Positions 35,501 to 47,500 of a stretch of 64,000 nt of DNA are shown here, in pieces. The notes under the pieces were generated by a model that saw only the letters and a program-made list of their open reading frames with translations, ran no database searches and was not told the origin of the DNA. The number at the start of each line of letters is the position of its first letter. Positions within the stretch are counted from its first letter, which is position 1. Both the position numbers and the translations under genes were made by a program. This DNA is from Panicum virgatum (Eukaryota; Streptophyta; Magnoliopsida; Poales; Poaceae), in the NCBI RefSeq assembly GCF_016808335.1, contig NC_053143.1, forward strand, positions 2,389,398 through 2,453,397, written 5' to 3'.

Positions 35501-38500
35501 ACTCCGGTCGCACCAAGCCCGCTCCGGCGGAAAGCCGACTCCGGTCGCACCAAGCCCGCTCCAGCGGAAAGCCCACTCCGATCGCACTAAACCGACTCTG
35601 GTGGCTCTCTCCGGCGGAAGGCCGACTCCAGTCGCACTCCCGACTCTACATCTCTGTAAGTCCTACCCTTAGAGGCCCAGCAGGGAATAAAACATTTTCC
35701 TTTGTAACTAGGTAGTACTTCCGTGTGGTCCAGTCCGGTGAGCCTCCCCCATGGAGAAGTCCGGACCTCTGCGAACCAGGTTCAGGAAAGCGTACTCACC
35801 CTCCGGGGAGGTCCGGAGCCGTGTAGCCGCTTAGCCTGGTTCCGTACCCTAAGCCTGCATGCTCTACCTCCCTAGGGCGAGTACCGTAGTACCTAAGACT
35901 GGGGGCTCGAAGGTCCGGACAGCTCCGGCCTCATAAACCCGTGTTCTGGCTTACATCGCACATCTCATGTACATCTAGTTATAAAGAAAAAGTTTATTCT
36001 CAGTTCGCCTCTAAGGATGTTACATTCCAATTTCAATCTACGCATTCTGTTTGCGCTAACCCCCACGTGGCTTCTTACTCTTGCGCGGTGATTGTGGTAC
36101 GAATTGAGTTGGCTAGTTAGTGACTTACCTCGAGACCCCTCATGGAAGAGAGGGGTTCGGACCCCTGGGAACCTGCAGGTTCAGGGAAAGCGCACTCATT
36201 CTCCGGGGAGGTCCGGAGCCGTGTAGCCGCTTAGCCTGGTTCCGTACCCTAAGCCTGCACGCACCACCTCCTGTGAATGAGTGTCGTAGTACCTAGGACT
36301 GGGAAACTGGAGGTCCGGACTTTCTCTTAACCTAAAGGCCGGCCCATTGAGCTCCGTTCACTGAGCCTAGCTATCTCAAAGGATCACAGCCAACAGGATT
36401 TGGGACCCGTGGGCACGCTACTAATCATCTACCTTGAGTCATTTGCAGGTCCAAAAACGTGATGATGCAGCAGGTGACCCAAAGGATGGACGACGCAGGA
36501 CAAGACCCTTGCGGCGCGCACCGCTGGGCGCCAGAAGCAGCCAAGTTGCTCACAGTAGTGGCCCCACCTGCGGGTTCGTTGCCTCTCCCGAGGCGGGCCC
36601 GGGGGCCTCTGTCGGTACCCTGCAGCTGGGGTACCCACTCCTACTGTGCCAAGACACGCGTAGTTATCCGTAACTACGCCCTAAGAAGCTGAGCAGCCGG
36701 ACCCCTGGGGTCCGACTCCATCTCACCGGACCAACGGTCCCGGACCCGCTTCCCGCTCGGGGACGGGTCCGGTGTCACCACGTGTCCCAGAGGTGGAAAT
36801 GCTCAGCACCTGTGGCCGCGGACCCGGACCCCGCAGGTGGGTCCGGGACCTCCACGTGCCATCCGGACTCCCGCAGATGGATCCGGGACCTCCACGTGCC
36901 ATCCGGACTCCCACAGATGGGTCCGGGACCTCTACGTGCCATCCGGACTCCCGCAGATGGGACCGGGACCCTCCACGTGCCTATCCGGACCCCCGTGAGC
37001 TCTCGGCGTAGCTAGCTGTTCGGGAGGGGTCCGGAGCCGCCACGTGTCACGCAGACGCGGGCGCGGGCGCAAGCCTTCTGCTGGAAGCTCCCTCACCCAC
37101 CCGCATTAAGTGCGAGTGGTTGAGGCGTGCTCTGCTGCCGCTAGGCACGGGGCAGCTTTTGTCAGTCCACACTGTGGATCGCCAGTTACCGAGACGGCTC
37201 GTCTGTTAACGAGGCACGCAGCAGTGTCTCAGCGCCGCGCGCATAGGCGACGAGTCATGATGACCAGCTACTAACTAGAGCAACAGTGCACGCTGCTACA
37301 GCAGACTGAGTCAGTAGTTCGGCGCTTCATCATGACCTCGACGCGCGGCTCCAGAGGCTAGACTCTACTCCGACAGGACAGCTCAAGACCATCCCTGGTC
37401 AGAAGCTACGCACGGAAGCCGACGACAAGATCTCCGGATCTGAGGCATTGAAGGCCAAAGTGTAGTTTATAATACATCGCCGGGTCCACCTGTCGGGGCC
37501 CCGCTCAGTGTACACGCTCCCCTTGAACATATAAAAGGGGAGCGCACACGTTAGATAGACGGGGCTGGAGACAGGCCAAGACTCTGACCACACAAGCTCG
37601 GTTTTCACTCCGAGCAACCCTGCTCTCAACCTCTTGAGAGCGCAAGCAATACAACACACAGTGGACGTAGGGTATTACGCTCCGGCAGCCCGAACTACTC
37701 TAAACCGGCTGTGTTCATCGCGTTCTTCCACCAAGATTGGGCTAATCCTAGCTAGCCCCCGACTACTCACCCTCTGGGTTTAGGCGGGTGCACTACGTCA
37801 CCCGGCTGTGGGTTTGCACACCACGACAATGGTCACATGGATAACTTATTACTAAATTGGTGAAATCAATATAAAGTTAAGTTTAACTAGTGGAGCTAAA
37901 TGGGGCATCATGTACTTGCTTAGTGCCTCAGTTTCTTACTTGGTTATATGTAATTTTACAAAATTATGTCACTCAACCAAGCAATTTAGTTTTGGTCGAC
38001 CAGACAAAGAAATAAGAAACATAGAAGATGGCAGATATAGTGATGGGAGTGCACACTTTGATACCTGGATATTCTTGTCAGGATCGTATTGGTAACGGAC
38101 AAGCCTAGGAATTAAGGCATTGAGATAAGGTTGAAGTGCCTCGCCAGCTTGTTTGGCTATCTTGGAAAATCCAAAAGCAGCACCCCTCTTGGAATTGAGA
38201 GCAGCCTGATAATTAGCTAGATCCATGAACTTGTATATGAGGTCAGGTTGCCCCATCTCATTGGCAAGGCTGCACAGCTCCTTGTAGGTGCTAAGTTTCC
38301 CTCCAGTAGGATTATTGCCAATTGTGCCTTCTTGAAAGACCTCAGAGTCCTCCATCAACTAATGCGAGTACAATAAAACATAAATAACTTGGAATCAAAA
38401 CATAATCACCTAGGGATAAAACATATATCGAGAAAATCATGCACCTTAATAGCTTTTTTCTTCTTTGCGGCGCCAGTCAGTGTGTTCACAAGAGCATGAA

Positions 38501-41500
38501 CAAGCTGCTCTTTCATAGATGCATCACCAAGCTCATACACAATGCTCATCCCTTGGGATGCCAAATCTTGTGTAAGCTCATTTGGATCACCAAGGAGATG
38601 GGAAAGAGCTTCCTGTGAAAGAAATGGCATCTACATTTGTCAACAAGGTGGAAGAACTCTGGTGGGAAGACAGTGATCAAATGTAAATATTAGCACCACC
38701 CTAAGCAAGAACTGTGCTAGCTGAAGAGAAGATATACATTTCAACAGTATATGCATAAACTGTTCAGCTCAATTCAATCAAAAGATTTTTTTTTTTGGCA
38801 CCACACTACAGGGAAATTTTTAAATTCAGGCATAGAGTGACATGTGAAACCTAGCACGAACTTTCAATTAAATCAAAAGTTAGTGCAGATTTTACGTGGG
38901 CTGGCAGGTACATGACCAATGCACTTACTAAAGTTAGCTTCCATGCCTAAGTCACTTTAGATTACTATGCTAAAGTTAGTTTCCATGTCTACGACACTGT
39001 AGATTACTATCACTAACATATCATACAGGCCAATCGGCATTATACAGTGATCTACAGATTATGCACTGTGGTAGTTTAGATAAAAGTAAAAAAAGAAAAT
39101 GTATGAGCTCTTTAATAATCTATGTATCTTAATCTTGATTGGCAGACCTGGATTTGAGGAAGTAGTTCTAGAATCTTCGGATGTCGACCGCAGTACATTG
39201 TCAGAGAGACCAACCAGACAGTACCGGCACAGCGTTCTTCTTTTCTACTGCTAAAAATTAGTGTCTCAAACAACTTTTTAATAATTTTTTCTCGGGCCAT
39301 TCCGTGTGCTTCTTCACAGACACTTCTTTCATAGGAGTTACTCGAGACTAGAGGTGTGCCACTAGTAAGATAGTTTGTTGCCTGGGAAAGGGAACCAAAG
39401 TTTGTCTCCAGTATCACATCTGCTGTCACAGGAACTTCTCCCCATATGAAAGATAGAGCCTCCCCGGCAGCAAAAAGAACATCTTCTACCTGAACAAGCA
39501 TAATTTTAATATATTTCAAAGAATAGTATTATGTTAGCTGCAAAGTTCGATGTTTTGTGTCACTACCTTAGAACGTGAAAGACTAAAAATCAAGTCTAGT
39601 GCATTATTAAGGTGTGGAAAGGACATCTCATTCCAACATATGTGCCCCAATGATACCAGAATTTTCTGAATAGCCTTAGTATCATTTTCAGAAAGCAGCT
39701 TAGTCAGCTTCTCATGCAGAATGGTTAATAGAGCACCTGCAGGAAAATATAATTCAAATAAAAAATATCATAGATCATGAACAGCATAGCTCATATGCAG
39801 TAGACATCCATGTTTTCAAATCGTCTAGTCGGACCTAGTCGCCATGGGACCGATCAGACGACTAGTCGCGATTAGTCGAGCCTAGTCGGTCCTAGTCGTC
39901 TGCCTAGTCGTCCTATGTGTCCCAGGACCGATATGATATATGTACTGCATATTACTTAATAAAAAGCAAGCATGAAGACAACAATGATGGTCGATTTTTC
40001 ACTTACTTGTGAGAGATGATTTGTGAACTGTCCAGAACTCTGTCTCAGCCTCTATATATCAAAAACCTAATGGGCCACCTTGCCAACCGTCACCAGCCCA
40101 GGCCCACAACTCAAATAGCCCACAAAACAATCTCAAGTCCGATCGTTTTCCAACCTGATCGGCGCGACTAATCGCGACTAGTAGACGACTAGTCGGACGA
40201 CTAGAAAACTAGTCGCCCAAACCTACTCGGTGTCCCTTATCAGGGTCACCGGACCGATAAGCCCGACTAATCGCGACTAATCGCGATTAGTCGGACGACT
40301 AGATAACATGGGTAGACATTTGAATAGCAAGTTTAACCTGTAGAAGAGTTTTGGTTGATGGAAGGCAGCGCACAACGTAGACCAATATGACCAAGAGATA
40401 CCATTGCAACGGATGCTAATGCCGAACCTTCAGAGTCGATAACTTTTACAAGAATATCAACTACATTTTTTACCATTTCTTCAGGTATCTGCACATTCGC
40501 TCATCAGTACAACAAATCAAACTTAAATTGAAAAGTATAGAAAATTAGGTATTCATAAAATGATGTACTCAAAGTCTCAAACAAAGTTTCCTAAGCGATA
40601 TATTATGGCAGCCAAATTGATTGCATTATATACACTCAAACTTGTGAAGTGGCCACAATTAACTCAAAAAACTTAGAAATTGGATATTTATGTCCACAAA
40701 CTTGTACAAGTGGTTCAGACAGGTTCAATCTAGTTTGGCTCGCAACTTAAAAAAACTGCGCTAAATTTCATATAAGGAAACAGCAAATAAAAAAATCAGT
40801 AACAACAAGCTACAAAGTTAGGAGGATGGAAGCAATATGAACATACATAAGATTGCTTCAAACAACCAGCAGTTAGATATCCAATCGCACATAACAGTCC
40901 ATGATAATTTTCAAATCTGGCACAATTCATCAAATAGCCACATGAATTAGAAGTTACATGGCAATACAAAGGACATGTCACCAGTGTTGAAATTTCCATT
41001 TTCATACCTTGTTGGGCGGTTTTGATCAAGTGTTGAAGTGAACTCAGACAGAAGAGTTAGTGCAGCAGAGCTTGAAAGAGCTGAAGAAGCAATACCAAGC
41101 AGACGCGAGGCAGCTTCACGAGCATCAGAATCAACATGACCCAATAGACCTCTTAGCCACTGTATGCGGTCTGCATACCGCAATGACACCATCTGCAAGT
41201 TATGAAACAATAAATCTAACAGTCTGAGGAAAACATGAAGTTCATTTTAATAGATGACATCAAACAGAAACCTTTGGTTGACGAGAGGAAAGATCAACCA
41301 ATGACTTCAAGGCCAATGCATGCAGTTCGCTAGACCCTTCATATGACATCGCATTTTCTAAGATGATACACATTTTTGCTACTGGGGAATGAGATGGATC
41401 TTCTTGCGCAAGATTTGGACTATCACTAGACTCAAAGCACTTCATCAGAAACTTGATCATTGAAAGAAATGTTTTTGAAGGAAAAAGCAATTTTCCATTT

Positions 41501-44500
41501 GTCTGGTCATCAGAACATAACAACTGTGGTCTCTGATGGCAGATATAATTTAGCATCTCTGTAACATCAGGATATTTGAAATCAGCAGATCCCACAGATG
41601 ATTGCCTCCCATCATTTAGAAGATTCAGACCAGCTAGAGCCATTTCCCTGGGACAACACAACCAAATAAGTGAAGGATATATATATGGTTAAGCATAAAT
41701 AACTTATAAAATGCATGCCCTGAAGAGATGTGCTAATGTATCAGAATCATAATCGAGAATTTTCTTCAGCATACGTGTATGGTAAGCAAGATCACCAACT
41801 GTTCTCAATTCATTTGACAAGGTCAGAACTGAAGGAAGTCGCTACTTCTATGCATCTAGAGGACATGAGAAGCACTTCTTGAGATCAGCAAAAGGACTTT
41901 TACAACATGAGTCAGGTGAACAGTTGTTGATCTAGTAGGTTTCACAATCGGAATTCGATCTAATGGTTTTACTGACTGACAAGTATGATAACAAGTCTAC
42001 GATAATCTATAGCATCACCTCATACAAGGACAATAAACTCTTATTACTCAATTTGTTATTGCAAGATTTTCTAAAAAAAAACAAATGCTAATTGCATTGC
42101 ATGCATAGTTTAGGAAGACAGATGAATGCCACCATGACATGCCAGGATATAGAGTTGAGCATGCAATGCAAGCAACAGTGGGACACTAAACAGTCAGAAC
42201 AGATACTAAAAGCACCAACCATGTTATCAGAATTGATGTTAGGAAACGTAAAAAGGGTGTACCCAGTGCTGAAAGCTCACACACCAAATGGGGTCTTGGG
42301 AAGGGAATTTGCACTTGAGGTTCTTGTGGGGAAAAAAATATTTACAAAGTGATGTGGAACAAAAATTACAATGGGTGACCCGGTAGTATAAGTGGAGAAA
42401 AGTATCATGTCAAGATAAATCTTTTGTAACCAACCTTATGTCCAGTTTCACATCTGAGGCCCCAGTCATGCAAATGTACCGGCTTGGGCAGTGCTGCGTA
42501 TCATACAATGTTGTTGCCCATCTTATAGCAGAAAACCGAACCTCGCTTTGCACCTTTAAGAAAAATTCATTACAAGAATGTAAGATCAGACAACCAATGT
42601 TCTTATGGCGTCGCCTAGGCGACAAGGCGCTCCCCTGTTTTGGCCCGCCTAGGCGTTTTAGCCCGCCTAGGCGTCGCCTTAGCCCGCCTAGGCGGCTAGG
42701 CGGTGGTGACTCGCCACAACTCGCCTTAACACCGTAAGAACATTGACAACTACATAAAGTTCAAGTCAAGAGCATAGCATCCATTGGATTTAGGCCCTTG
42801 GAGGTAAAAAGATATTGCAATTTGGGAATAATGCAATAAAAAAGTGATGCTGGAGGCCCATGTATCCATAAGAGTTCCAACCTACGTTACCCCGATACTT
42901 CAGAGGAGGTGTGTATTACGTACCCGAGACGTATCGGATACCGATACGCGGCGGATACGCAACAAATACATATCGGAGAAGTATCCGTAAAAAAATAAAT
43001 GAAATATAAATCGGATACTTATTTGGATACGTATCCGTCAGCGCGGATACGGTCCAGCCCATCTAAAACCCTACCGGGGAGAGAGAGAGAGAGAGGAGGG
43101 CGCTGCACAGGCCACCCGCACAGGCCGTCCGCGGCGGCGGTCGAACTCGAGGTGGACGGGGTGGAAGGGCGGTGGCGGCTAGACGCGAGGAGGGGCGGAC
43201 GGGCAGCGGCGGCCGAACCCGAGGTGGAGGGGGCGGACGGACGGCGGCGGCCAGACGCGAGGAGGCGGCGTGGACGGGCAGCGGCGGCCGAACCCGAGAT
43301 TGAGGGGGCGGACGGGCGGCGGCGGCCGGGCGCGAGGAGGGTGGACGGGCGGCGGCGGCCGGGCGCGAGGAGGGGTGGACGGGCAGCGGCGGCCAAACCC
43401 GAGGTGGAGGGGGCCGCGCCGCCGTGCGGGTTGGGCGCTGGGGGGCGGCGGCCGAACGGGATCGTGGGGAGGTGGGGGAAAGGAGGGTTGGTCTGGCCAG
43501 TGAGGGGACCGGGGAGTTGTGGATAAGGCAATGGTGGACTGGGCTGGGCCGTATTGTCTAGTTTATTGGGTTTATTTACATTTGGTTGACTGCTGCAATG
43601 TATAAATCGACTGCTATTTTGCTCTCTGTTCGATTGGGATCAACACTGGAGCTGCCCTAAGGAGGTGGGTGGTGTTGTAGTGGACTTTTACGTTGTATTG
43701 CTGGTTTTTTATTTAATTAATATGCAATATTATTTGTTCCTAAAAATATTAAAACGTATCCGTGTATCGGATTTTTGGGAAAAATGACGTATCCGCATAT
43801 CCGTATCGGCCCGATACCGATACACGTATCTGTATCCGTGTTGTATAGGTTCCAACTATCATAACCACAAGAATAAATAGCCATCCTATAGAAACTCCCC
43901 ATATAGAGCATGACCAAAGGAGCCATCAGTGATAACTCCATATACAGAGTATGACCAAAGGAGCCATCAGTGATTGGTTGTCAGGCTTCACATGCGAAGA
44001 ATACATCATTTGTCATTTTTCTTAAGAAAAATGTGGAGAAGAATTTGGATCTTTTGGTTGCTCCAATGATGAGGTCTAAATTCAGATTTCAAATCATAGT
44101 TCAAGGATTAATATGTGACTTCTTTGAGGTGACCATGAGCGCATCCTGAAAAGACAGATAAATGTGAAACTGGTGTGGTCAACATGCTTGTAGTATGGTG
44201 GTAAGTCCTCCAGTCGTGAGGCTGCCGACATAAGACCCCTCACTGTGTTTTTCCCCAAACATATGGGTTAAGACCCAGCCTATGAATTTGTTCACTAAAA
44301 AAAAAGACCCAGAGTATGGCAGCAGTGTCCCCGTACAGGTAGGAGCCAGCTTTCGGGTACCATTTCTCAACCTTTCAGGCAATGCACTCATGATATCTCT
44401 CCCCTTGGATCGAGCTTTTGAACAAAAAACAAGAATCCAAAAACTTATTGTGGACTGTCAAAGAGATCGTCAGAAATTGTTTGACAGAAGTTCTTTGAAT

Positions 44501-47500
44501 TTCTAACATATTTATGCATCAATTTTAATAGTAGTAGTTGCAGGAATAAATATAAATCCAAATGTAAAATTCAGAAAATCAATCTGATTGGTGGAGCTGA
44601 GGTGCTTCTATATTTATATGAACTTGGTTGTTTTACATATCACTCGCACCCGTTATATTATGTAATAGCTTTACAACTGGTTTATGATTTTTTTTTTCTA
44701 TTATTAAACTAAATACAGGATGGAGTTTCCTGTACTTTCTTAAAGCAAGGACTCAGATTTTGATCTTGCAACCCTCAAACTGAAGGTAATTATATCTGCA
44801 TTCACAAACTATCACCAGTAATGATACCATCAATGTAATCGTGATAATAAAAGCTTATGATGAAAATAACAACTTTACCGCTTCACAATTTTCCAGAAGA
44901 AGCACCTCAAGATTCTTCAGTACTATCATTGAAGCACCCTGATATAAAGGCCAAGAAAAAGAGAATGAAGATAGCAGATAGTTCTCCAATTAAAGCTGGG
45001 CAGACACTAGATGCATAGAAAACATGGTAGAGTCATGATGCAGTAAACAGAATAACAAACTACGCAAGAATGTTATAAAATATGTTCTGGATGGTGGCAA
45101 ATCTGTGTTTTAGGTTGTTTATTCCTTATAAGGTGCATGCTAGAGTGTCCTGCTAGATGAACCAACTCTTCGGGCGTCGCTTCTGGTGCAAGAGGCTAAG
45201 CATTCTTTCAGACGTCCCAGGAGCCCCGTAACGTATTGAAGCTCACATATTACTTGCGAGCAATCGTATGAAGGGTCGCCAACACACAATATGAAATGTC
45301 ATTGGATTGATGTATAATTCTGAATCCTAAGTATTAACAAAGCAATCATATTAATTAATCAAGTAAAGTTAAATATGAACTTCATGTGCAAAAGAACTCC
45401 CCTTAATTGACCTGGATGTCAAAGGCAAACAAGTCCATACTAAACCTTTTGGAGGCAAGGACCAAAGCTTAAACGAGTCATTGCCGCCAATCCAGCACAT
45501 AGCTTGATTGTAGCAAGTTTTGACCATGAAGCAATATGCTCTGTCCATGTACTGAATTGACAAAAAGCTAGCATTTCAAGCCGTATCAACCATTAAACCA
45601 AAAAAATTGGCTGTACAGAGTGATCAATTAACTAAATTTCAAAATCATCACTGCAAAAATCTTCAGTAGGCCATGAAAGCACACTTTGGAGAAAGCAACA
45701 TGACCTTAAGAGTTACCTTATATGCTGTAGCAAGGGACGTAGCCGCCTCCTGAATTGTCAGACGAAGCGATTGATCCTCCAGTCTCAAAGCAGTAAAGAG
45801 TCGTATAGCCATGTCGGTTTTATCGCTGCAGTGAAATAGAGTTGCAAAAAATCATTCATTAGAACACAAATGAAAGGAGAGCCATGAAAGTTTAAGAAAA
45901 TATCATGCCTGAATAAATTTGGCATTCGAGAAGCCAGCAAACCGATAGCCTGGTATGCAAATATTTTGGTATCTCTACCTGTAGAATCTGGAGAGAAAAA
46001 ACAACAAACTGTTCAATATTTCTCCATTAGTCCATTCAATATCAGAAACTTGGTCATAAAAAATATCCAACTCCCAGATAATTGATGCGGGAGTGGGGGA
46101 ATCAAAGATAAACCACATTTAGATGAATAGAGAAAAGCAGATAAGTAGTTCAAAGACCTGTCTCTGTAGAGGAAGAACCATCAAGGGAGCGCAATATTCC
46201 ACTAAGGATAACTGGACCGATTAACTTTAGCTGGTCGGTTACTGCCTAAATTATTAATCATTCATATCAGCTTAAAATATGGTAAATTAATTAGCATATG
46301 TGTCAAAACTAAAAGCTTTAACAAAATAAGCCATTAATGCTAAAAGATAAGATATTCGTTGTTAGAACATGCAAAGTGCACATACATGTTTGAAAACCCA
46401 GACAGTGAACTCCATTCCTAACTGCTTCAGCCTTGAAGTAGTTCCGCTTCCTACAAGCATAGAAGAACAATGAAAGATAAGATGAATTAATGGATAAACA
46501 TAAATTGAGAAGTTAAGTTATTGCCCTGTTGTAACAGCAAAAAGGATGGTTCTAATAATAAATTGAATATCAGATTGGGGAAATAGAGTAATTGGTAATA
46601 GGTTCACAGGAATACGAGTTCAACATATCAGATAAATATGTGCTTAATTGCATTATTAATAATAAAGACCAATTAGTAACTCATCAAGGCCAGTGAAACT
46701 GCTTTACGAACCAAGATGAGCATGATCCTAGAGTAGAATAGTATGTTGTAAACAATGCAGTCTATTTCATATGACTAGGGGAGACAAGCAAATAAAGCGT
46801 GGTACAAACATTAACAAACGAGATGCATTTTAATAATGATATATTAAGTATGGAAAGGCTACAGTTGCCAACAGCAGAGTTTATTAAAAAGCAACAATTG
46901 GATACCGCAAGGCATAAGACCAATTAGACACACACAAAAAGTAATAAATGGTAAAGGGATACAAAAGTGGATACCATAGATGCAGCCAAAGATACATTGA
47001 AGTGTGTGTGGAAATGCATTCGCTGCAGCAATTGACCGGCAGAAAACACTCATAAGCCGCATACGCAATGAAGCATGTGCTGGTGAAACTTTCAGCTCTG
47101 CAGCTATATTTTCTGCACCCACAGTACCTGCCTCACCAGACAACATTATCAGAGAGCCAGGCTCGAAAAAAAAATATTTATATACAAATTGAGACAGAGA
47201 AAAAGCAAAGGGGTTGAAATTCAAACTACATCAATCAAGATCCTAAAAATAGAAAATGCATACCATTGAACAGCGTGAACAGTTTCTTGATGAGGTTGGG
47301 ATCTTCTAAATTCACAGTTGATGCTTTGCGCTTTAACAACTCCTCTCCTTTCTTAGAAACTGATTCTTGACTACGTTGAAATAGCGATTAGCATCATTGT
47401 CGATCCACATAAAAAATTCCGGTATATTGTAGACAAAATTCTGAAATGGAATTACCTATCTGAAGCAGCAGCTAAATAAAGAGGGTAGACAATCTCAGGT

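Larger units (their letters stand above)
33996..37828 (+). mobile_element. Non-autonomous LTR retrotransposon (LARD/TRIM class) in an ECM29 intron
   Basis: LTRs at 33996-35254 (1259 bp) and 36610-37828 (1219 bp), both TGTCG...CACGACA. The target duplication ATGGT is perfect (33991-33995, 37829-37833). The primer-binding site TGGCGCGCCAGGTAGGGG starts two bases after the 5' LTR (35257). A GGGCCCGGGGGCCTC tract precedes the 3' LTR. The 1.36-kb interior has no gag or pol homology; it holds repeats of GCTCCGGCGGAAAGCCGACT (35478-35640) and two copies of a segment of about 100 bp (around 35785 and 36190). A TATA-like ATATAAAAGGGGAG lies late in each LTR (34955, 37528). Confidence 0.92.

Noticed and set aside
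43000..43530. A 175-codon open frame in the GC-rich core of the hAT-like element
   Set aside because: Made of degenerate repeats rich in Gly/Arg/Ala, open on both strands, with no recognisable domain.
44160..44370. A possible SINE (GTATGGTGGTAAGTCCTCC followed by a poly-A-like run)
   Set aside because: The A and B box match is weak, no target duplication was found and the A run is internal. The evidence is not enough to call it.
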